Assembly: GCF_963678635.1 (NCBI RefSeq)
Contig: NC_087070.1
Coordinates: 21,993,461-22,057,460, forward strand
DNA from: Symsagittifera roscoffensis
Taxonomy: Eukaryota; Xenacoelomorpha; Acoela; Convolutidae
DNA length: 64,000 bases
Direction of reading: 5' to 3'
A program made the position numbers and the translations under genes. This document shows positions 54,505 to 64,000 of this stretch, piece by piece (position 1 is the stretch's first letter; each line of letters opens with the position of its first letter). Under the pieces are notes generated by a model. That model saw nothing but the letters and a program-made list of their open reading frames with translations. It was not told where the DNA came from and searched no databases.

Positions 54505-55200
54505 ACTTGACTTTTTCATTACCCAATAAATTTAACAAAACCAATGATTTTTACTAATTTTTGAAAGAATATCTCTTTTAAAATTGAACGAAATTGTGAA
54601 AGTGCAATTCATTACTTACCTGAATCGCCAAGACTGCGACTATAGGGGTCATATACGCTAAAACATACATCAGTTATCTACAGCATTCTTTCCATCAAAA
54701 TTATTGTCTTCGGAAAAAATTGAAATATAGCCAACATAGTGGGAAAAGAGCCAATGAACGAAAGGAAACCGAAAAAAAAACTTTCGAATTCCGAATTTAA
54801 AAAAAATTGCTTCAAAGTTCTTTTAGTGTATAAGAAACGCTTTTTATTGAGCTCTTTTTGATGAAGTTTAATCAATTCGAGAATCTTTTGATCAAAGGTT
54901 AAAAAAATTCCGAGAAGAAATCTTAAAATTGAAATACCAATTCGAATTTGATCATGTTTTTTTTTGTGACTTCTACAATTTTTCTGTTGAATAGTGGAGT
55001 TTGTCTACCTTTTAACAAAGAATTGATTTGAACTTCAAAAAAAAAGTCAGAGGTCAAACCGCAATAAGTGAGCTGTTTGCTTGAACAATTTTCAAATTTA
55101 TTCATCAAAAATCGAAAAAGATTTTATCAAGAACTATATAAGAGCAAGCGCAGATATAGGAATTTCTCGAGGGATATAAGGATTCTCTTTCTTTTTAGGT
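54505..55200. mobile_element. Insertion present only in right arm
   Basis: The left arm runs directly from AATTTGGTCGACCTAAA to TTTTGATCATCATCG (34350-34383). The right arm has about 690 extra bases at this point. The insert contains GATATAGGAATTTCTCGAGG at 55152-55171, close to a sequence at about 8312-8330, so it is probably a dispersed element. No protein recognised (short open frames only). Confidence 0.65.
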
Positions 55201-55329
55201 GGACCAAATTGATTTTCTGAGCTCTCCCAAACCACTATAAAAGAACTTAATTTGACAGGAAAATGTTTAAAAAAAGGGCAAAAAAAGGCGTTTTTAGGCA
55301 CTTCTTGGAAAGTGGCGACAAAAAAAATC

Positions 55330-56285
55330 CTATTCTCAATAGATCTTGTGTATACTGGTATTTGCGAGTTAGATATCTGGAAAGGTTTCGAAGGAGAACA
55401 ACTGTCTTTTAAGTTATGTTTAAGTTATTCGGTTGCTGAAACTATGAATAGTTTAAGCGTTAATAATAGTTGTCAGTGTTAGTTATTGATTATTAACGGG
55501 TAGTAAGAATTATTTTATAAAGATAGTTTTATCAAAAATAGAATTCGTTATAAAAAATTTTTTAAAACTGGTTCCACCCATCAGGGGTTTGAAGAGTTTA
55601 TTTTTCAAATTGCTTATTGTAGTGAAGGATGAATGGAGAGGTTTCTTGATTTTTAGAGTAGTGATCTTTTGAAGCAGTGACTGAATGAGAGACGAGGTAG
55701 AGACAGTTATTCGTGTTTCGGAGTAGACGTCTTCATAGAGAGGCAGATGTTCGTGTTTCAGAAGTGGGTCTCGTATATCCTAGATCGTATTGACTGATCG
55801 TGTCATGATTTCAGATTGACGCAATGATGTGTCGCTTGAGCGAGACTACGTGCAAGCTGGAGTTTGACTTCTTTGTGTGAAGCGCCAGGTGACTAGGATC
55901 TGTATGTGAAGTCCACATCGAGTTGGCCAATGTTATTCTTCAATAAGTACTTTTGCTGCGATGTTGGATCCATACTTTAAATCCTGTGAGGGTTGTGACT
56001 ACGGCAACAAACCAATAGATTTGCCATTCCAAAATTGGAAGCTCGTCGAATTTTCATCTCTCTTTGCTGGTCGTTCCTTCTGCTGTAATAAATCTATATA
56101 CATTGTATGTTATATCTATATCTTGTTAGTGAGATTGTTTTTGGCTATGATGTTTACTAGTTGTTTTCGCAAAAGCATTTTTGTTTAGTTTCGGTTAGTT
56201 TAAAGAGTTGCTCTCCCTAGAGCTACTCTCGTCAAAAAAAGAGTGCGTGTGATACGCGTGGTGAAGCGCGGTGGGTTAGGCCGAC
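55330..56285 (-). repeat. LTR, copy A'
   Basis: Inverted partner of 33284-34240, with hairpin at 55435-55458 and GCGCGGTGGGTTAGGCC at its far border. Confidence 0.65.
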
Positions 56286-57130
56286 TATAGAGCAAGTTCA
56301 GGACGTCCTACTGGGTGGTGAGGCCAGTTGAAGTAGAAGAGTCCCTTTTTGTGTTCAACTTTTTTTTGATTTTTTTTTCGCTTTTTTCTTTGGTTGTGTC
56401 CTTTAATCAAAAACACATTGTTGATTGGATTTTTTTGGAATTTTGGTATTTTCAGTGGTTTCAATGAAACTTGAAAGTGGGTTTCAAAAGATTAATTTAT
56501 CCAGTTTTAATCTGAATCTAATCTGGTCTGAGTACCATGGGTTTTTCTTGTACATGCGGTTGGTTTAGTGGTGTTAGTAAGCCGCGTTGGTTAGTTTTAG
56601 CTTGATTATAATTACTTCCAACCGGGTTCAGGAAAAGTTCAAAAACGCACGAAAACAAGTTAGAGTTGTTATCATAAATGTTGAAACTGGAAATTCATTC
56701 ATTAAACAATTCTACGTTGGCGAATTACTCAAAATTGAGGGATGTAGTGCGTGAAATGTGGGCGAATAAGTAAGAACTATTGAAAGTTTACAAAAAAAGC
56801 ACACATAAAAAATTTAATAATCTTTAGTTTTTATGCAATAATAATTTACTATTTCGTATTTTGAATTTTACTACAGAATTATTAATTTGTTGCATTTGTT
56901 AATAGTTTTACTTCACTTAGATAATTCAGTTCATTGTTAGATATTGAAATTTGAGAGTTTAGAGTGAATTTGTAACTTTTTATTTTGATTTTAATCATTT
57001 TGATAATTGACTGGTGAAATTCTAAAAAAAAAAGAAAAACACGTGAAAAAATGGTGAGTGTCTTTTGTATTTTTGCTAGTAAAAAATAAGGAAACTCATA
57101 GTTACAAGGGCTCTGATTCAGGGAAAAATT
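56286..57130 (-). other. 3' internal end, copy A'
   Basis: Inverted partner of 32441-33283, with a pyrimidine run (plus strand) at 56362-56395, the complement of the candidate polypurine tract. Confidence 0.5.
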
Positions 57131-57541
57131 CATGGTGTGAAGTAAGTTTTGATTGTGTCAGATGTTAATAAAAGCTTGGCAAGCATGCAGATAATGTTTT
57201 TAGTGCGAAGCAGTGGTCAAAGAAATTCAAGCGCTCTGATGACATATACTTCTTCGTTAATTGTTGAAAAGTCGAAATTCGTGTTTTGAATTAGGTTATA
57301 AAGTTTGTGATTGAATTTCAGGTTATGTATGTTTTCGAGTAGGGCTATTTCAAAGGGCTCTCTATATTCGTGACTGTTTATAATGGGGCGTGCATCTTCG
57401 ACTGGGAAAAAGTTAGTCGGTGGGCAAACTATCTACATCTGCTGACGGGATCATAATTACGTGCAAGTTAGTGGATTTGATACAAGATACGAGTTTTAAG
57501 AAAAACGTTGATTTGTATTTTGAGTTAATATACAGACATCT

Positions 57542-57575
<34 letters not shown>

Positions 57576-59000
57576 TGAAATGTGATTGCAATGTCTTTGT
57601 ATAAATTTGTATTAAGTATGAGTGAGTTAGATTCTTTTTTAACAATATTTCGTGTGAACAGTAGATGTCTCTTTCTTTGGGTAATAGGAAGTTAAGAAAA
57701 AGGAGAAATTAAATTTATTAAAGAATGGCTCGTAAGCTTTGGTGGTTGGTAGTGCATCAGCGATTATGTGGTCAAGTTTTGTTTTAGTACTGTCTAGATG
57801 AAAAATATATTCTGATTTAATGAAAAGTTTTCGGTTAATTGAAGGTTAGTGTTAGGGTCGTCGTCCTTTGGGGAATTTTCCATATATCTGTTAACAGCAT
57901 GATCGTAATGGTTAAAAGAATTTCGATTTGCGTTGGGTTCTATGATTCTGTTTAGTGTTTGGTTTGAACCTATGGCGGTGAATTGGTTCTCGTAAAATGC
58001 AGTGTTGAATTGACGAATGATGGAGTCAAAGAGCTCAGCATCATCGGTGTTATTTTTTCAAAGGAAGTTTTAGTGGGTTTGTAAAATTGTAGTAGGTGAT
58101 CCAGGAGAGTGTAGGGAGGAAAAAAATTCGTCAACGTAAGGTGTATTTTGATTCTCCTTATTCAATTTGTAGAGAGGATATAGGCGGATAGTAGTTATAA
58201 GCACTGAAGAAGGAAATCTCGCGTGTTAGTGTGTTGGTGATGGTGAGAAAATAATCGGCGTGAACCCTGGCGCTTAATAAGGAATTGTGGTGTGCTGTTA
58301 GGGATTTTTCGTTTCAAAACTCTTTGTGCTCGTGTGGGTGCAATATGAACAGAAGAGATAGAGGATTCGAATGTGGTGGCTGAACGTGTTAATTGGGAAT
58401 TCTTATTGTGTTATTTGTGTCATGACTCTGTTACTGTTGATTTGTAAAATTGTCTAATTCCTGCTCAAGTTGATTATCTGTGACAGGGTTGGGTATGTCG
58501 GGTTCCTACCTTGACAAAGGTGAAAGGATAGGTATTGCATCAATGTGTGAAGAGGTGGAGGAAGAGGTTTCATCATGGAACAGGGAAACTATAGGTTGGA
58601 AAATTGGTTTAAAAAAGCTGGTAGGGCTCGTAGGTTTCGAGTCAAAAAATTAATCAGGGGTTTCTGGATCAGAATTATCAAAGAATTGTCAATTAATGGT
58701 GTTAAAAACTATTTGGTTTGAGTCGTCTGAGTTCATGCGTGATGAGTAGAAGAAGAACCGGGTAAGTGAGATCTGAGACTGAGTTGAGGGATGTGTGGCG
58801 TTGCAGAAATGGAAGATAGGAAAGCGAAAGGTTGAGTGATTGTTTTGAGAACGAAAGTTTTTTGTGTTTTTCTACATTTTGTTCATATATGTCGTCGGTA
58901 TTAAGTTGATGATGTGTTTATATGAGATAGTGGACTTCGTTGGAGATTACTAGGCTGATATGTATGTTCAGTGGTGGTTAGGAGTGTGTTTCAATAACTT
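57131..59000 (-). pseudogene. Region Y remnant, copy A'
   Basis: Inverted partner of 30511-32440 with the same motifs in reverse (HEYREPFEI block near 57340-57390) and the same GATGCGG run at 57541-57573. Broken by stops at largely the same places as copy A, which indicates that decay happened before the duplication. Confidence 0.55.
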
Positions 59001-60950
59001 TGTGGAATTAAAGATTAGGGATGTTTATTTTGTAGACTGTGTAAATGTGCTGGTGCTGTAGGTGTTGTATTTGCATTATGTTTTGGGGTGTCGTATGTGT
59101 TCGGTCTGGTAGACAGTTTTTTATTATAGTCACTAGTCTGAGCGTCAAGGAGAATTTCATCAAAAGAGGTGGAAAACATTCCAAAAAAATCTGAAAATAG
59201 AATGCGTGCTACGCTTGCTTGTTTTTTGACTTGTGTGTGTGTGTTTCGCATGTATATTAGGTTCCGTTTAGCAGTAACAAAAACAATTCCAATTGAAGTA
59301 AACCTTGCGTAAAATATAGTCAATCTTTCTAAAATACTACGGCCGTCCTAGAAAAACTAACACTTCGTTCTTGACATGTTAAATGTCGGATTTAGAGCGA
59401 ATACTTATCGATTGTAGAACTATGTTTGGGTTGCGAGCAATTGCACGTATGCTCTCGGGTGAAAAAACTTTCATAGTTGATTTGGTTGTACTGCAATGTA
59501 GCTATTTGCAGATCCACATGGGACAGCTGTAACCCAAAAACAGGTTCGTCGTAATAGTATCTACGAAATGTACTTTATTTCAATGAAAAATCGGTATACA
59601 TTGGTAACTTCTTTTATCTTCAAAAACTTAAAGTGGTGAAATTGCCTTGGGGCACATGTAATATCATAGAAAATTTTCATCATGATCGATGAAATTTGAG
59701 TAGTTTCCTGACAAACAGTATTCTGCTGAGGGTATTTTTAGTACTGCTAAAGCGAGTGATTTTAGTTTTTGTGTTCTTTCTAGTTCACATAGATGATGAA
59801 ATGTTTCTAATCCAGAGAGTGACCTTTCTTGAAAAACTCTAATTAAAGTGTAGTCGAGTTTCATATCAAGATGAATATGGTGAATTCGCCAAAGTACGTG
59901 TTATTCATTAAAGAACGTTCTTGGAACCTTCTACTATCCTAATTTTCTGGATGAATTTTTTTGCCAGTGTTACCGGCGTTTTTGTGAAATGTTACTGGTT
60001 TATAGAATTTGTCGTCTTCTGTGTTTTCATATGGTTGCGTCATGTCGTGTATTATTTTGGCTGTTTTTTATGCAAAACTTTTTTCGTATTTGACAAGAAT
60101 TTCTGCATTCTGTGTTCGGAAAAGTGGTTTGGGATATTCACGTGCTACTTCCGTTTCAGGGTAAAATTGAAAACGTGTTAATTTATTCTTTATACATTCT
60201 ATATTTCAATATTTGTTTCAATTTGACCTGATTCGAGTAGTGTTGACTTTTTCAACAGGTATGGAACCGATAAAATCTTTCTTGTGAGTTTTTTTCTGCT
60301 AGTTTCTTCAAGGAATCAAACTATGGTTGCTGTGTTCGTTTAAAGAGATCGCAGAATCCTTGATCTTTTTGGCAAGGTAAGTGGATTCTTGATACAATAT
60401 GGTGCCATCTTATAGATCTCCTGTTAATTGTGTTTTTTCTTATTGAATTGTTCAATCGATAATTATTTTTTCCTGGTAGCCTTTGGTGTCGGCTTTACAG
60501 TTTGATAGATTACTGATTTCGATATATAGTATCCAATTTTTATCGTGTAGATCATAATTTAAACATCCGTGTGTGCCATGATATGGCAATTTATCGTCTA
60601 ATCTTATATGTCCTTGATGTCGTTCAAACTGTGCTTGGTGTGCCGCGTCTGGGAAAATTTGGAGAACTTGTAATTTACCGTTTTTAAGTTCATTTGTAAC
60701 TTTTTTCAAACGTTGTAGTTCGTTTTCACAATCTTCAGGGTTAAGATGTGAAAGTCTTCTGATATTACTTTGGTAAAAGGGTTCATGATCGATTCAGTTT
60801 TTTTTTGATGTTTGAGACTTGAGAACAATGTACTTTCTTTTCTGAAAGTTTGGCTGTAATTTTTTTTGCTGTTTAAGTGGTAGCTCAGGCTTTAGAGTAG
60901 AGTTTTGCTACTATCGATGTTGATTCATTGTCTTGTGGTTCAGAATTGCA
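59001..60950 (-). pseudogene. Env-like glycoprotein remnant, copy A'
   Basis: Open pieces: 60452-60709 (LQIFPDAAHQAQFERHQGHI, then the THGCLNYDLHDKNW block), 59664-59864 (LCELERTQKLKSLALAVLK, GNYSNFIDHDE) and 59015-59323 (KKQASVARILFSDFFGMFST). The last differs from copy A at only 5 of 102 positions. In the 59664 piece the Cys of C-E-L-E-R is present, whereas copy A has Phe. Stops and frameshifts separate the pieces. Confidence 0.5.
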
Positions 60951-63560
60951 TTGTGTTACTTGATTATTTGCATTTTTAAGTAATGTAATGTGTGAAAAGC
61001 ATTTCTTATGAGCCTATTTGGGGAGAAAGGATCTTTTGAGGTATAGGTTCTAGATGAACTAGAAGAGGAAAGTTTATTCAAAAGAACTATTAGAGAAACA
61101 TGTGTACTACAATCCTGAAAAGGGATTATTGAGTGTGATATTACCGATGGTCTTTTTTGTATATTTGTCGTGTTTGTTTAAAAGTCCTGTTGTGATAGAG
61201 GGAGGGGGTAAGGATTGAGATGTTATATTTGGTGGTGATAGTAGTAATGGTTGAAGTACTATATTGTTTAAATTTACGATGATTTCGAGTTTACGGGTTA
61301 AGTTATGTTATGAATAATTTATATATTATGTTCTTGAATATCCTTAAGAAGATCGTGTCGATATTGAAATCTGTTAAGTACCCAATTCTGGAATTGATTG
61401 CTATCGAGGTGTTGGCCAAAAAGGGGAGGGGGTGCTTTAAAAAAAATTTCAATCTAATCTTAAAGGTGTATTTGTGTCTAGTAGTTCACTGTCTTTAGAT
61501 GATTTGAAAAACTTGCAGGAAATATGTTTGATGGGTTTCGACCTGTAACCGAAGTTAATGATGGAAGTGATAGGGTTTCTGGTAACGATAGAGAGGTATC
61601 TGATGAGATTTTTGTTGGGTCGTTTACCAAATTAGGTTCACTTTGAGAACATTTCTGTGTAATCCAATTTGGGAGTTTTTGTGATGAAGTGGAAGGAGTG
61701 AAGGGTTTTTCTCAAATTTGTCCAGAGGTTGGTGTTGATCCTAAATAATCTGATGGATTTTTTTTGGGATGAACTGCTGGATGATTAATTTGTCTTCCTT
61801 TTGCAGTTTAAGTGTCTAGAGCTATTAAGTTCTTGTTGGAGTGATGGGTAGATGTTAATTGTTAGTTCATAATGTGTTCACTTAGGGGCGCTTGACGAAT
61901 GGTTGGTATTAACGGTTCGGATAATGGTACTGGTCTTTCTTCAAAAGTTTAAGAATTTACCACAAATGAAATACGTATTGATGGTTGGCGTTGGATTGTT
62001 TGGCTAGATGTTGGTGTTTTCGGGTTTTTTGGGATTCAGTGTTTGGTGGGTAACCCTTTATGTGATCTGAATTAGCAATTTTGAAATATATTTGTTTATT
62101 TTGTTTTACTTAAGTTTAGGCTCTTCAAAACCTTCTGCTGTGAAAATGATAAACAAATTTGCTCTGAATGCAAAGTTGATTTTTGCTATTTTTGCATTTG
62201 AAAATTGTCAAAAATAAAGAAACAAGAAAGTTGAGAAAAATTACAAAAAGAAAAAAAGTATCTATTTTGCTCAGTAGGCTTTGTATCAACCAGACAAATG
62301 TTAAGTTTTGTAGCTGAATAGGTGGTCAAAGGTTTTGGAGAGAGAAAGATAGTTTTGTATTAGGAAACAGAAAATTTTTTGTTGCTTGCGAAAAATTAGA
62401 AAATAGAGAAATACTAGTTCTATGAAATCGGTGATGAGAAAAATGCTGTTGAAATAGTATTTGAAATAGTGTTGAAAAAGATGTGAAAAAAATGAGAGAA
62501 ATTTTAACTTGTTGATTTGAGTTTGAACGAAAAATTTGAAAACCGTTTGTTTTATCGAAGTAATCTTCAATTTTTTTCGAGGTAGAAGGGAAGTGTTGTG
62601 GAATTTTTTTTGTCAAGTGGGTTAAAAATGAAGAGTTTTTGGTGAAGTGTTTAGGTGTTAACTTTCTGAGTATTGTTTTTATTTATTGGATGATTAGGGG
62701 CTTCTGAGAGATAGAGTGGATTTCGGCTACGTCATCAAGATGAATTTTTGCTTCAGGCTTCATTGATTTTTTTCTTTTGGAGAAATGCGGGGTATAAATG
62801 AGCTGATAATGTTGATTTTCATTTTGAGTGATAGAAGGTAGTTGCAATTTACAAATGATATTAGTTTCAGTTGTCAAAAATAATGGTAGTGCTTTTTTTT
62901 GACCTGGAAGAGGTCTTTGAGTTATAGTTGTAGATCTAGTTCAAGTTGGAGATATACCGATTCTCTAATTATAGTGGTGATGGCTAAAGAGAAATGAGAT
63001 GACATTAAGCCAATCTGATTGGTTGATTTTGAACCAGGTATTTCAAGAGAGAAAAAGAAAAATTGTAATTAGAAATTGCTTCCAATTTCCCTTAAGATTA
63101 TGATGAGTGTGTCTAACTAATCAGGGGGTCTCTGAGATTATTCTTTCTTTATTATTTTAGATTGTGGAATAGAGGTTTTGTAACCTTTTCTTGGTTGATT
63201 TCTAAGATGTGATAGTTGGCGTTGATGTAACTTTTCTTATATTTTTGGTTAAAGGATTTTTTTTGTAGTTTACGATGTAGTTTAAGTCTTTGTTTTTGAA
63301 CTATTTGCTTTTGAACTTTTGCTGGTATTTCGCTTTGAGTTATTTCGGGTGACTGAAGTGAATGACTTGAATTTTGTGTCTTTTGTTGTAGAATCTTTTA
63401 TATGGTTATTTCATTGATTTTTGTTCCTAAGAAGGAGTGCAATTGTGTTAATTCGCGAAAAGCGTATTATTTTGGGTAGTATGGTAAGAGATTATTTCGA
63501 TGTTTTTATAGTTCTTTTTGTTTTGATCGATATGTTTATATGTGAAAGCTTTAGATTTTT
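60951..63560 (-). pseudogene. Region X remnant, copy A'
   Basis: Inverted partner of 25926-28560. Frames 62326-62616 and 62683-62877 correspond to one 183-codon frame at 26612-27163, so the partner has at least one frameshift between them. The Ser/Pro-rich part (61500-61950) is broken as in copy A. Confidence 0.5.
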
Positions 63561-64000
63561 GATTATTTAAATGGTCCTTTTAGGATAGGTTGTAGTTTTT
63601 CTAATTTCTTTTTTGGATGATAAAGTTTGGGATTATAAATTTTTCTATTAATAGGTTGGATGATTAGGTTGGACCACTTGGGTTTGAACGTCTTGTCTTT
63701 GCAACAGTTTCTTTGCAGTTTTTTGATATTTTTCATCATGTTTTTTTATCTTTGTTTAAAATCCGTTCTGTATGCGTTTCAGAGGCTAGTTTTAAAAAAT
63801 TAGTAAACTATAACAAAATGAGTCATTAGCTGGTTGACAAAAACCTTGTGCGGTTTTTGGGGAGTTTACTGTGAACATTGTTGGTTTGAAGTTTTTGATC
63901 AAAGTTCATTTTACATGGCGATAGTCCAAAAGCTGCTGTGATTTGAGAATTTTGTGCTAGTGGAAAAAATTTTTGGTCAATTGACCATTCGGTGTGTTTT
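63561..64000 (-). pseudogene. Integrase C-terminal remnant, copy A' (runs off window)
   Basis: Inverted partner of about 25491-25930. The complement of the GPF module lies near 63567-63590, and the sequence runs to the window edge at a point equal to about 25491. The catalytic core is outside the window. Confidence 0.6.

Larger units (their letters stand above)
53480..64000 (-). repeat. Right arm of large inverted duplication (A')
   Basis: The reverse complement follows 35397 back to about 25491 (the window ends inside the arm). It includes the coding fragment, minisatellite, LTR, region Y, Env-like gene, region X and the end of integrase. Differences are scattered substitutions and small indels, plus one insertion at 54505-55200. 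Confidence 0.9.

Noticed and set aside
1-64000. tRNA and rRNA genes
   Set aside because: I looked for A-box and B-box pairs with cloverleaf potential and for conserved rRNA words and saw none convincing. A tRNAscan-SE run would settle it.

Overview
This window is animal nuclear DNA. It is AT-rich, genes are split by introns with GT-AG borders, and two 200-base N runs (5001-5200, 35398-35597) mark assembly gaps. Recognisable host exons are few: a four-transmembrane claudin-like protein (minus, 5596-6873), the last two exons of a tyrosine kinase (plus, 23040-23619) and a long single-exon secreted or leucine-rich-like protein (minus, 2246-3655). An invertebrate is likely, because of the compact introns and the retroelement types, but I cannot name the species. 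Most of the remainder is decayed mobile DNA.

Left third (about 9.6-22.3 kb): a large composite DNA transposon, which I consider the most interesting object. A CACTA/EnSpm-type (TNP2-like) transposase with several frameshifts is preceded, in the same coding stretch, by a SET (lysine methyltransferase) domain. A split BEN-like gene lies upstream and an SGNH/GDSL hydrolase gene lies downstream. Both flanks carry tandem arrays built on the same roughly 17-nt core: a 176-bp repeat with paired motifs on the left, and a 29-bp satellite in five blocks separated by about 390-bp linkers on the right. These look like subterminal binding-site repeats. A small fold-back element has inserted inside the BEN-like gene.

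Right two thirds (about 24-64 kb): four decayed copies of one Ty3/gypsy-type retroelement family, called here A (24.1-34.2 kb, plus), C (35.6-47.5 kb, minus), B (47.5-52.7 kb, plus) and A' (55.3-64.0 kb, minus). Gene order is pol (RT, RNase H, IN) - region X - Env-like glycoprotein - region Y (unknown) - LTR. A and A', with their non-LTR flanks, form a roughly 10-kb inverted duplication. C and B form a second, smaller palindrome. Copy C ends in a tandem array of 2.2-kb units, each made of a 3' internal end plus an LTR. The LTR carries a hairpin kept by compensatory base changes, and a fragment of the same LTR lies at 1533-1800. All retroelement genes here are interrupted by stops and frameshifts.

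How it fits together: the transposon genes would have formed one autonomous unit (end-binding repeats, transposase and accessory chromatin- and ester-directed enzymes). The retroelement copies supply the palindromes. Host genes appear only as fragments between them.
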